From Selenobaculum gibii (GTDB taxonomy: Bacteria; Bacillota; Negativicutes; ICN-92133), in assembly GCF_030273445.1 (NCBI RefSeq), contig NZ_CP120678.1, positions 907,501 to 971,500 on the forward strand: a DNA stretch of 64,000 nt. Direction: 5' to 3'. A program made the translations under genes and the position numbers. Of this stretch, positions 1 to 7,494 are shown in pieces. Under the pieces are notes generated by a model. It did no database searches. It had not been told where the DNA came from and saw nothing but the letters and a program-made list of their open reading frames with translations. Every line of letters begins with the position of its first letter. Positions within the stretch are counted from its first letter, which is position 1.

Positions 1-1031
1 TCGTGGAAGGAACCCAAGACTTCATCGCCATGGGGCGGCCTTTCCTCGCTGACCCTGAATGGTCCAATAAAGCGAAGGAGGGGCGCAGCGAGGATATCCT
101 TAAGTGTATTTGCTGCCTGCGTTGTATGGAATGTTTACGTAAAAACATCATGAACGGCCAGCCGATTGAATGTGCCGTCAATCCCCGCACCTGTCAGGAA
201 AATAAATATGAACGCAATGCACCGAAAGATGGTCATCAGCGGCAGATCGTCATTGTGGGCGCTGGCCCGGCGGGCTTAACAGCGGCAAGAGAACTGGCGG
301 CGCGGGACTTCAAGGTAACCGTACTGGAAAAGAATGCAGAACCCGGCGGTCAGCTTCTCTTGGCGAAATCGCCGCCGCATAAGGAGAAAATCGGTTGGCT
401 CATTGAGGGATTAACCCATTTGGCAACTCAGCAGGGTGTAACAATTGAGTACAATATCGAAGCCACCAAAGAAGTTATTGATACGTATCATCCCCATGCC
501 GTGATCTTCGCAACCGGCGGAGAGGCAATCTCACCGAGAATATCGGGATCAGAATCAGAATCGGTTGTCACGGTGACGCCGATTTTGACAGGGGAAAAAA
601 CCTACTCCAATAAGAAGATTGCCGTTGTCGGCTCCGGTATGACCGGGCTGGAGACAGCGGAATTACTGTTGGAACAAGGGAATACCATCACTGTAATTGA
701 GATGGTGGATAAAATCGCTCTCGGCGCACATCCTTCTAACTCTATGGATGTAGTTAAAAGATTAAAACAGGGGAATGTTAGATTTTTCCTTGGCAGGCGG
801 TTGGATCAAATCGACGATGGCATGCTGCACCTGAGCCGGAAAGACGGCGTTCTTGAATCAATCAGTACGGATGTGACGGTGCTTGCCACTGGTGTACGTA
901 GTTGCAACAGGCTGGCAAAGGAATGCTTCGGCCATTATGATCATCTTTATACCATCGGCGACGCAGAAAAAACCGGACGCATCGGCGACGCGACTCGCGG
1001 AGCTTTCGAGCTGGCACGCTCTTTACATTGA
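1..1031 (+). CDS. FAD/NAD(P)H oxidoreductase, old yellow enzyme / 2,4-dienoyl-CoA reductase type, 3' part
   Basis: This is the C-terminal part of an OYE-family NADH:flavin oxidoreductase; the open frame runs in from the left edge, so the N-terminal TIM barrel is mostly missing. The first visible residues (GRPFLADP) are the usual barrel end. A cysteine-rich stretch follows (CICCLRCMEC, then C before AVNP), which in this family binds a 4Fe-4S cluster. An FAD dinucleotide-binding motif GAGPAG lies near visible residue 86, and a second Rossmann motif GSGMTG near 208 is the NAD(P)H site. The family reduces enoyl or other activated double bonds using flavin; the substrate cannot be told. The base composition is clearly richer in G+C than the later window, suggesting a different origin. 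An 88-base gap precedes the nitroreductase downstream. Confidence 0.9.
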   Translation, partial: VEGTQDFIAMGRPFLADPEWSNKAKEGRSEDILKCICCLRCMECLRKNIMNGQPIECAVNPRTCQENKYERNAPKDGHQRQIVIVGAGPAGLTAARELAARDFKVTVLEKNAEPGGQLLLAKSPPHKEKIGWLIEGLTHLATQQGVTIEYNIEATKEVIDTYHPHAVIFATGGEAISPRISGSESESVVTVTPILTGEKTYSNKKIAVVGSGMTGLETAELLLEQGNTITVIEMVDKIALGAHPSNSMDVVKRLKQGNVRFFLGRRLDQIDDGMLHLSRKDGVLESISTDVTVLATGVRSCNRLAKECFGHYDHLYTIGDAEKTGRIGDATRGAFELARSLH

Positions 1032-1119
1032 TGTTACCCATAATCGTGAATTATTTGGAAAAATGAAAAAGCTGGTAGTTGACATCGAAATAGTAATGAA
1101 TCATTTGGAGGAATAAGAA

Positions 1120-1914
1120 ATGTCAGATTGTATTCGAATTGATAAAGCCGCTTGCATTGGCTGTGGAATGTGCGTGAAGGATTGTCCGCACCATGCCATT
1201 GTTTTGAAGGATAAAATAGCTGAAATGAAACTTGATCGTTGCATGGAATGCGGTCACTGCGTTGCGGTCTGTCCAAAAGCTGCCGTCAGCATGAATGGCT
1301 ATGCTATGGACGAGGTAAAAGAATATGATAGGGATACTTTTACCATCGCGCCTGAAACCTTCCTCAATAACATAAAGTTCAGACGCTCCATCAGGCATTA
1401 TAAGAATATGCCTGTAGAACATGAAAAAATCATGCAGATAATTGATGCTGGAAGGTACACCCCTACGGGAAGCAATAAGCAGCGGATACGTTATGTTGTT
1501 GCTGAACACCCGGAGGATAATATCGAAAAGGACGCAATCATAACCTTTCGGAAGATAAAGTCCGTAACCGATGTGGTTGGTAAATTCATTAAGTTACCGA
1601 TTGATACGAGAAAATATCAAGTTGATAAAGGGTTTTTCTTCCAGGGGGCGCCAACAGCTATTTTTGTAATATCCGATGATACGGTCGATGCTGCATTGGC
1701 TTCAACAAATATGGGTACTATGGCTGAATCACTTGGTCTTGGTGTATTATATGTTGGATTCTTTGTACGAGCTGCACGAATAAATAAAACTATCCGCAAA
1801 AAGCTATCGATTACAGGGAAAGAACGATTGGTAACTGCTATTGCTATTGGCTATCCTGATGCTCATTACAAGCGGACTGTTCCGAGAAAACCAGCAAAAG
1901 TGCAATGGCTGTAA
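1120..1914 (+). CDS. Nitroreductase with N-terminal 2x[4Fe-4S] ferredoxin domain
   Basis: The protein is 264 residues. Residues 12-51 hold two 4Fe-4S motifs, CIGCGMCVKDCP and CMECGHCVAVCP, as in bacterial two-cluster ferredoxins. From about residue 70 a nitroreductase-like FMN fold begins with the typical RRSIRHYKN and TPTGSN motifs. Such fusions pass electrons from clusters to FMN to reduce nitro groups, quinones or related compounds in the cytoplasm; the substrate is unknown. GGAGGAA seven bases before the ATG fixes the start. It follows the flavin oxidoreductase on the same strand, so the two may form one redox operon. Confidence 0.9.
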   Translation: MSDCIRIDKAACIGCGMCVKDCPHHAIVLKDKIAEMKLDRCMECGHCVAVCPKAAVSMNGYAMDEVKEYDRDTFTIAPETFLNNIKFRRSIRHYKNMPVEHEKIMQIIDAGRYTPTGSNKQRIRYVVAEHPEDNIEKDAIITFRKIKSVTDVVGKFIKLPIDTRKYQVDKGFFFQGAPTAIFVISDDTVDAALASTNMGTMAESLGLGVLYVGFFVRAARINKTIRKKLSITGKERLVTAIAIGYPDAHYKRTVPRKPAKVQWL

Positions 1915-1957
1915 GCTTGTTCAAATATTACAGAATTGTGAAAGGGATTTGACCTGA

Positions 1958-2002
1958 TTGACACCCTAGTGTCTTGACAAAGTTAATTACACTACCTTAA
2001 CG
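1958..2002 (+). promoter_or_regulatory. Promoter-like region with a dyad
   Basis: The dyad GACACCCTAGTGTC (1960-1973) sits between two TTGACA hexamers (1958-1963 and 1974-1979). This resembles an operator over a promoter, possibly MerR-like. No good -10 box or intact gene follows within 500 bases, so it may be the remnant of a lost regulated gene. Confidence 0.3.
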
Positions 2003-2192
2003 TGCAGGTGGATACAAAGCACGACCAGCATATCGAAACCTTGAAACGGGTATAGATCACTGTTGCGAGCTCTTTTAGTGTTTGTTTGAATATTAAAAGT
2101 GTAGAGGTTTGCCCTTAATAAGCAACTTTCTGCGCTAAATTTACTTTCATCATCCAGCGTACAGGGATGATGAGGTATTCTGTTTGTCTCTT

Positions 2193-2221
2193 TTGCGATC
2201 GGGAGGAAAGGCAGCTATAAT
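2193..2221 (+). promoter_or_regulatory. Sigma-A promoter of repeat RNA, copy 1
   Basis: TTGCGA (2193-2198), a 17-base spacer and a perfect TATAAT (2216-2221). Expected transcription start is about 2228, a few bases before the first helix of the RNA. The promoter is conserved in copy 2. Confidence 0.75.
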
Positions 2222-2227
2222 AATTGT

Positions 2228-2359
2228 AACAAGGTCGAGGATACTATGTCGTGGGCACTGCCATTTATCCGCCAAAAGGGCAAAATGGCTTAGCCTGCCG
2301 ACATAGACAAAACGACCTTGCATTAAAGCTTTTCAAAGCTTATGCAAGGTCATTTTTTT
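2228..2359 (+). ncRNA. Candidate structured RNA / riboswitch-like leader, copy 1
   Basis: A roughly 130-nt transcript can be read from promoter to terminator. Outer helix P1 pairs CAAGGTCG (2230-2237) with CGACCTTG (2313-2320). P2 pairs CTATGTCG (2244-2251) with CGACATAG (2299-2306). An inner stem pairs GCCATTT (2260-2266) with AAATGGC (2283-2289), around a C- and G-rich apical loop. The 3' strand of P1 is also the 5' strand of the terminator, so P1 and terminator are mutually exclusive, as in transcription-terminating riboswitches. I could not assign it to a known class. It might also be a free-standing small RNA, since no gene closely follows on this strand. Confidence 0.6.
2314..2359 (+). 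terminator. Intrinsic terminator of repeat RNA, copy 1
   Basis: GACCTTGCAT (2314-2323) pairs with ATGCAAGGTC (2342-2351), extended by AAGCTT complementarity inside and followed by seven T. Its left arm overlaps the P1 3' strand of the upstream RNA. Confidence 0.8.
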
Positions 2360-2525
2360 ATCCTCAACCTGCGTAAATACAGGGATTTCTGCTTGCTAAA
2401 AAAGGCGGTCACCATGGAGTGGCGGGCATTCCTGGCAAAGCCAGAGAGAATAATCTTGGACACGCCCCCTACTTGTGAAGTTCTTTTGTGGAAAGAAAGC
2501 GCTAAGAATGAAGGGACGCTGCCTA

Positions 2526-3116
2526 TTAATGTTTTTCACCTAATAAAGTAACGATGATTTCAGAAAGTTTTTCAGGCGATTCTTGATAATTATCATTTAT
2601 CCAAGTATTTTTTATGTTTCCCAAGCCACCTGCCATAAACGATTGAATGTATTTCGTGTCTACTTTTTCGCTACAAATCTGGTTTTCAACTGTACTTAAA
2701 ATTTTTTCCATATATGTGTGATAACATTCAATAGGATCATATCTAAATTCAGTTTTATTTAGTAGATTTAAAAAATCCCTATGGTTTTTCCAAAATTCAA
2801 AATAGACTACTAATACTGCATAAAATGTTTTTACCTCCAATTTATTAACCTCTTCAACAAGAGCTTCGTATAACTGAGCGATATAAGCAAATAACACAAA
2901 ATCTTTTGATTTAAAGTGTCGGTAAAATGTTTGTCGAGTTAAAGCTGCTCTCTCAATAATATTTTGTGTTGTAATTTTATCATATTTTTTTTCGGCCATT
3001 AATTCTAACAAGGCACTAATGATCCATTTTCTTGACCTTATGGCTATGATGTTTGAAGGTTCTTTTGTCAAAATGTTACACTCTCCCTTAACTTGTATCA
3101 CTTGCTTAGAATCCAT
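2526..3116 (-). CDS. TetR/AcrR family transcriptional regulator
   Basis: The protein is 196 residues with an N-terminal helix-turn-helix of the TetR type (TTQNIIERAALTRQTFYRHF, about residues 49-68) and a ligand-binding C-terminal half without recognised features. It is transcribed divergently from the EFR1-type gene; TetR regulators commonly repress such a neighbour and themselves from the shared intergenic region. The residues before the helix-turn-helix form an unusually long leader of about 25 amino acids. The ligand is unknown. Confidence 0.9.
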   Translation of the reverse strand: MDSKQVIQVKGECNILTKEPSNIIAIRSRKWIISALLELMAEKKYDKITTQNIIERAALTRQTFYRHFKSKDFVLFAYIAQLYEALVEEVNKLEVKTFYAVLVVYFEFWKNHRDFLNLLNKTEFRYDPIECYHTYMEKILSTVENQICSEKVDTKYIQSFMAGGLGNIKNTWINDNYQESPEKLSEIIVTLLGEKH

Positions 3117-3138
3117 TGACTATATAGTACTGCTTAAT

Positions 3139-3177
3139 TATAATACAACTCAGAAGGTGTTACAAGTGTCACACTTT
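3139..3177 (+). promoter_or_regulatory. Candidate operator/promoter between tetR and EFR1 gene
   Basis: TATAAT (3139-3144) could be the -10 of the rightward gene. An imperfect dyad AAGGTGT...ACACTTT (3154-3177) lies over the predicted start site and is a plausible site for the divergent TetR protein. Both are read by eye only. Confidence 0.4.
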
Positions 3178-3207
3178 GCAAATAAATAAAGAAAGGAGGT
3201 GGCGTAA

Positions 3208-3963
3208 ATGATTTTTTATTTTTCCGGTACAGGAAATTCCCTTACTACTGCAAAGAGATTAGCGGAACAACTTAATGATCAAGTTATGGCAATGAATACC
3301 GCTTTGAAATTCAAAGATGAATTTACAAATAAGAGAATTGGTTTTGTATTTCCTGTATATTTTTATGATGTGCCCAAAGTTGTTGAAAAGTTTATAGAAA
3401 AACTTGAACTGGCCTCAGGATATTACTTTTACGCTATAGCCACTTGTGGTGGTGAACCAGGAAATGCATTGCATTCTGTGCGGGAATTATTTTTTAAAAA
3501 GGGATTAGAGCTTTCTTATGCAAAAGCAATAACATTGCCTGATAATACCGCGCCTCTGCTTAACTCGCATTATGATCTAACTACTCTGAAACCTCTACAA
3601 AATACAATTGAACAAATAGCTTCGGATATTCTATTGAATACTGAAAATACAGCAGAGACGAGATACAAATATAAAGCCAAGCTGTTAAATATTACAACTA
3701 GAAAGTTTGCAGAAAGAGAACTATCAAAAAAACAGGCTGATGAAAACCTTTGCATTCAATGTCACATTTGCGAGAAAATATGTCCGGCAAAAAACATTAG
3801 ACTCATAGATGGAAAAGTTAACATTGGAAACTCGTGTGATGAGTGTTTAGCCTGTGTTCATTGGTGTCCACAGGCTGCGATTAGATTTAATAAGCGAAGT
3901 ATTTCCATAAAGCAGCAATACCATCACCCAGACATTGTACTGCAAGACATGATTAATTCTTAG
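3208..3963 (+). CDS. EFR1-type flavodoxin-ferredoxin protein
   Basis: The 251-residue protein begins with a flavodoxin-like FMN-binding fold (FSGTGNS at residues 5-11). It ends with two 4Fe-4S motifs (CIQCHICEKICP near 183 and CDECLACVHWCP near 210). This domain order is that of the EFR1 family, predicted cytoplasmic electron carriers or oxidoreductases. AGGAGGTGG precedes the ATG. It is divergent from the TetR gene, which probably controls it, and is followed by a radical SAM gene that would need a low-potential electron donor; that link is inference. Confidence 0.85.
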   Translation: MIFYFSGTGNSLTTAKRLAEQLNDQVMAMNTALKFKDEFTNKRIGFVFPVYFYDVPKVVEKFIEKLELASGYYFYAIATCGGEPGNALHSVRELFFKKGLELSYAKAITLPDNTAPLLNSHYDLTTLKPLQNTIEQIASDILLNTENTAETRYKYKAKLLNITTRKFAERELSKKQADENLCIQCHICEKICPAKNIRLIDGKVNIGNSCDECLACVHWCPQAAIRFNKRSISIKQQYHHPDIVLQDMINS

Positions 3964-4023
3964 GCTGATATGCTTTGCGCACAAGTTTTTATTAGAACCA
4001 ATAAATCAGAAAGAGGAAGAAAA

Positions 4024-4902
4024 ATGCATTATACCGGAACCATCTATAGACCGCCTGTTGAAGCAGATTCATTGCTTTTGCAAGTCACTGTGGGGTGTGC
4101 CCATAATAAATGTACTTTTTGTAGTATGTATAAAGATGTGAACTTTAGTATAGAGAGATTGGAACAAATAGAGAAAGATTTAATGGAAGCACGAACCTAC
4201 CATGATCGGGTGGAAAGAGTTTTTTTGGTAAATGGGGATGCTTTTGTTCTCAATGCAGATTACTTAAAAGCTATAGCCACAAAGATCAGGGATTATTTCC
4301 CTGAATGTAAAACAATAACAATGTATGCTTCCATACAGAATATTAAAGCTAAGAGGGATGAAGAATTAATTGAGTTAAGAAGATTGGGGATAAACGATTT
4401 ATACGTGGGCTTAGAATCAGGATCTAGTGATGTTGTAACCCGAATTAATAAAGGTCATAGCATTCAAGAAGCTAAGGAACAATTAGAAAGATTAAATAAT
4501 GCAAACATAAATCATATGGCATTGCTTATGTTGGGGGTAGCGGGAAAAGGTAAGGGCGTAGAAAATGCTAAATTAACGGCAGAATTGCTTAATATAACTA
4601 AACCAAAACTTGTCTGGGTTGGAACCTTGGGGGTAATAGCAGGAACGAAGTTGCAGGAAGAAATCATAGCGGGTCGTTTTGAAGAAGCTACTGAAATCGA
4701 AAATCTGATTGAGGAGAAAACATTGATTGAAGAGATTCAATTAAAAAATATTCCATTCTATGGTGTGCACAACACGAATGCTATCCCACTTGCAGGGATG
4801 CTACCCAGAGATAAAGAGAAAATGTTGATGATACTCGAAGATGGCATTAATGATTTTGACGAAGACGCCTTTAAGAAAACATTTAAACGAATTCCCAGGT
4901 AG
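4024..4902 (+). CDS. Radical SAM protein, function unknown
   Basis: The protein is 292 residues from the ATG at 4024, chosen because GAGGAAG precedes it; an earlier in-frame start at 3970 lacks a binding site. Near the N terminus is CAHNKCTFC (Cys25, Cys30, Cys33), the 4Fe-4S site that cleaves S-adenosylmethionine. YVGLESGS further on is typical of radical SAM barrels. The substrate is unknown. It lies 60 bases after the EFR1 gene and is probably cotranscribed. Confidence 0.85.
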   Translation: MHYTGTIYRPPVEADSLLLQVTVGCAHNKCTFCSMYKDVNFSIERLEQIEKDLMEARTYHDRVERVFLVNGDAFVLNADYLKAIATKIRDYFPECKTITMYASIQNIKAKRDEELIELRRLGINDLYVGLESGSSDVVTRINKGHSIQEAKEQLERLNNANINHMALLMLGVAGKGKGVENAKLTAELLNITKPKLVWVGTLGVIAGTKLQEEIIAGRFEEATEIENLIEEKTLIEEIQLKNIPFYGVHNTNAIPLAGMLPRDKEKMLMILEDGINDFDEDAFKKTFKRIPR

Positions 4903-4939
4903 AAAAACAGAAACCATGTTTTATTAACCAATTACTCAA

Positions 4940-5281
4940 ATGATCGTATTAATAGCGCGAAATTTTCAATTTGTAAATCCAACCAAAATCATTTTTAGGA
5001 AAGGCGAGATTATTCAACTATCGAAGGAAATTCCTTTAAACAGCAAGGTCTTGGTCTTATACGGTGGAGGAAGTGTCCCAAAAAGTGGGTTGCTTCAAAG
5101 TATCAAAGATGTATTGCAGAATTTTTACGTGGGAGAATTTGGCGGTATTGAGCCCAATCCGACATATGAAACGCTCATGAAAGCGGAAAAAGCAGTCAAA
5201 ATACTTCAGTATGGGGAGCGAGTATGGAATATAACTGGAGATATGCCGGAAAAAGAAAAAATCAACCTGGCTATGAACTGA
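4940..5281 (+). pseudogene. Iron-containing alcohol dehydrogenase (YqhD/BDH-like), internally deleted and truncated
   Basis: The N-terminal part reads NFQFVNPTKIIFRKGEI and VLVLYGGGSVPKSGLL, then FGGIEPNPTYETLMKA, all typical of NADPH-dependent butanol/aldehyde dehydrogenases of the YqhD group. After about residue 90 the sequence jumps directly to QYGERVWNITGD, which in full-length relatives lies in the C-terminal half. The metal- and cofactor-binding middle is therefore deleted. The frame ends at TGA, the first three bases of the inserted IS remnant. The gene cannot make an active enzyme. Confidence 0.8.
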
Positions 5282-5328
5282 CCCCCAAAAGTTAGACCTA
5301 AATTTAACTTTTGGGAGGTCAGTTTTTT
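5279..5328 (+). repeat. IS left-end palindrome, terminator-like
   Basis: TGACCCCCAAAAGTT (5279-5293) pairs with AACTTTTGGGAGGTCA (5306-5321) and six T follow. Such a hairpin at an IS end limits read-through from outside promoters into the transposase. Confidence 0.7.
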
Positions 5329-5329
5329 C

Positions 5330-5895
5330 ATGGCAAAATATAGTTTTGAAATTAAACAAAAAGTTGTCCAAGCATACTTATCTGGTGAAGGTGGATACAA
5401 ATTTATAGCAGATAAATATAAAATAGCAGACAAATATATAGTAAGGAGATGGATAAAAACTTATGAAAAATTGGGTTCTAATGGATTAATGAGATCCCGA
5501 AAAAATCAAACTTACTCTTTTGAATTTAAACTTTATATGGTAGAGTCATATTTAACAACAGAAGTCTCGTATGAGGAGTTGCTTTAAAGGCCGGAGTGAA
5601 TAATCATCCACTAATTACCAAGTGGGTAAATGATTTTAGAATTGCTGGTCCTGAGGCTCTGAGAGAAAAAAGAAAAGGACGGCGACCCAAAGTGATAAAA
5701 CCTAAAAATGATAAAACATTGCAAGGTATAAGTCAAACTCCTGGTGCACAATATCTTGAACAACTAAAAGAAGAAAATTTAAGACTTAGAATCGAAAATG
5801 CATATTTAAAAGAACTGAGGAGACTGCGTTTAGAGGAAACACCTCTAAGCAAAAAGCGAAAATCATCCACAGCCTCCGGGGAGAATTTAAACTAA
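5330..5895 (+). pseudogene. IS3-family transposase OrfA, frameshifted
   Basis: Residues read from 5330 form a helix-turn-helix domain (AKYSFEIKQKVVQAYL; IADKYIVRRWIKTYEKLG) and stop at 5587. The continuation (AGVNNHPLITKWVNDFRIAG) is in another frame from about 5588, consistent with loss of one base in the LALKAG codons. The second half carries a second helix-turn-helix and a leucine-zipper-like stretch (EQLKEENLRLRIENAYLKEL), then ends at 5895. Confidence 0.8.
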
Positions 5896-6120
5896 AAAGA
5901 TATTCTCGCATTTACAGGTTTCCAAAAAGCAACATATATGTATTGGCAAAAACGCTTTGAACGCAAAAATCCTAATGAAGAACTAGAAACCCTAATCCTT
6001 AAGATTCGAAACGATAATAAAGATTTTGGATATAGACGAATTTACGGTCAATTGCGCAAACAAGGGATGAATGTGAACCATAAGAAAGTGCAAAGAATTG
6101 TTCAGAAACTTAAAATATAA
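5850..6120 (+). pseudogene. IS3-family transposase OrfB, N-terminal fragment
   Basis: QKAKIIHSLRGEFKL is read in the -1 frame relative to OrfA, beginning at an A-rich slippery site at 5850-5856 as in IS3 elements. An extra A near 5894-5898 moves the continuation DILAFTGFQKATYMYW back to the OrfA frame. The HTH_21 region (NKDFGYRRIYGQLRKQGM) follows and the frame stops at 6120. The DDE catalytic domain is absent. Confidence 0.75.
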
Positions 6121-6234
6121 GTAACTTCCTTTATCCGGCTGTTGTTCATAAGGTATTGGAAATCAGTTTATAATTAATTAATGGAAGGAAGATTGTTAGT
6201 GATACAAGATAAAAAATATTTGCTATGGGAAATG

Positions 6235-6742
6235 ATTTTTGGTATTTATGCATGCTCAAAGTTCGAATAACTTACTATCAATGGCTAATTATATTTGTCG
6301 AAAGGGATGAAATGTTATGAACGAAGTCATACAAAATATGTTAACAAGAAAAAGCATAAGAACTTATAAAAAGGATCAGGTCAAAGATGAGGATTTAAAG
6401 GACATTATTCAATCCGCAATCCATGCACCGTCCGGAGGAAATTCGCAATCTTGGATTTTTACTGTGTTGCAAAATGACGATAGACTAGCTGAACTTAACG
6501 ACCAAGTAAAAGAGGTATATAAAGATATTGAAGTAAATGAAAAAACATATCGGTCCATTGTAGCAGGAAAGAATGCAGCAAAGAATGCAGGCTATAATAT
6601 ATGATCCAGGATTTGTTAGTTTCCATCAGGATAAAGGAATCGGGCAAAAAGATTTTAAAAATGGTAAAAAAATCGCATGGTGGGAATTATTAATGTTACA
6701 TCAGATTCTCTTGCTGATGGAGGAAAATAGTGAAGAGGTTAT
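6235..6742 (+). repeat. Duplicated nitroreductase segment, copy 1 (with deletion)
   Basis: 6235-6596 matches 7494-7855 with few differences. From 6599 the match jumps to 8193 and runs to 6742/8336. Copy 1 has thus lost 335 bases that contain the nitroreductase 3' half. The junction lies in a TATA/ATAT run, suggesting deletion through short homology. Confidence 0.85.
6317..6604 (+). pseudogene. Nitroreductase family protein, 3' half deleted
   Basis: The first 93 residues (MNEVIQNMLTRKSIRTYK onward, with HAPSGGNSQSW) are nearly identical to the complete gene at 7576-8160. After GKNAAKNAGY the frame ends within two codons at a deletion junction. The remainder of the FMN-binding fold is missing, so the product is not expected to fold. 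Upstream sequence, including the ribosome-binding site, is also duplicated. Confidence 0.85.
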
Positions 6743-7014
6743 CAGCTTTTTTCAGAGAATAAGAACAACATAAATTTGTTTAGAGTGAATACTGAGACAA
6801 TAAGTAGAATTTATTGTGGTTATAGGTGTGATGCTGATGAAGTAAAGGAGTTCGCTTGTAGTAATTCACAATTGGCATGCAAAAATGAAGCTTATAAAAA
6901 AGCAGAAGGCAAGCATAGGATATATCCCAAAAAAGAAATATGGTATCATTATGCTTTTAAAGATCAAGGAATAAAAATTGAATATCATGACAATACTTTC
7001 AAGAAAAAGATTAA
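6743..7014 (+). other. Unassigned decayed sequence between duplicated segments
   Basis: An open stretch from 6776 could encode a Lys- and Tyr-rich polypeptide (CKNEAYKKAEGKHRIYPKKE is visible), but there is no ribosome-binding site or recognisable family. It is most likely the remnant of another gene. Confidence 0.35.
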
Positions 7015-7494
7015 GTTTATGAAAAATTTAAACTGGAAGAATGGAAAAAGGAATTTTGGAAAGCCCCAACATTGCTTGATACAACAAATCCCGATATTTC
7101 GGCGTTCCGGAAAAATGGCGGTAAATTGATTATCCTTCATGGAACAGCTGACCGGGTTTTGGCATTGTCAGGGACTATAGATTACTATAACAAATTTGTA
7201 GAAAAGTTTGGACAACGTCCACTGAATAATTTTGTGAAATTTTATATTGTGCCAGGTTACGGACATGGCAAGGAAAGTGTCTTTACTATGGGAAGAAATG
7301 TGCTGCAAGATCTGGATCATTGGGTCGTAAGTAAAGAAGAACCGGGGAACTTGGTCGTTACGGACCAAAATGAAAAAACAAAGGGACGTGCACTGCCGTT
7401 GCAGGTCTATCCTGGGTACCCCCGATATTCGGGAAATGGTAATGTGAATTCAGCTGCGATTTATGTATATGGTTCATTAGCGAATGGAAGATAA
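7015..7494 (+). pseudogene. Tannase/feruloyl esterase-like protein, C-terminal fragment
   Basis: The frame opens after a stop at 7012 and has no plausible start. It contains LDTTNPDISAFRKNGGKL, HGTADRVL, TIDYYNKFVEKFG, VPGYGHG and a Pro/Tyr-rich end, which match the C-terminal region of tannase and feruloyl esterase family proteins, including the Asp and His positions of the alpha/beta-hydrolase triad (GTADRV, GYGHG). The nucleophile-bearing N-terminal two thirds are missing. The right end meets the start of the second nitroreductase repeat exactly at the duplication boundary. Confidence 0.65.

Larger units (their letters stand above)
2152..2452 (+). repeat. ~300 bp repeat, copy 1 (promoter + structured RNA + terminator)
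   Basis: This segment is repeated with roughly 85 percent identity at 8530-8848 in the same orientation. The conserved part starts near GTACAGGGATGATGAG and includes a sigma-A promoter, a folded RNA, a T-tailed terminator and about 90 further bases ending in a small hairpin (CTGGC AAA GCCAG, 2432-2444). No protein frame is conserved between the copies. Together with the dyad region just upstream it accounts for the gene-free stretch 1915-2525. Confidence 0.85.
5279..6120 (+). mobile_element. IS3-family (IS150-like) insertion sequence remnant
   Basis: The left end TGACCCCCAAAAGTTAGACC resembles IS150-group termini and abuts the broken alcohol dehydrogenase. Frameshifted orfA and the start of orfB follow; the integrase core and right end are gone. 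The element is immobile. I see no target duplication because the right end is missing. Confidence 0.85.

Noticed and set aside
2342-2551. Short open frame over the end of repeat copy 1
   Set aside because: It starts inside the terminator hairpin, has no ribosome-binding site and is not kept in the second repeat copy.
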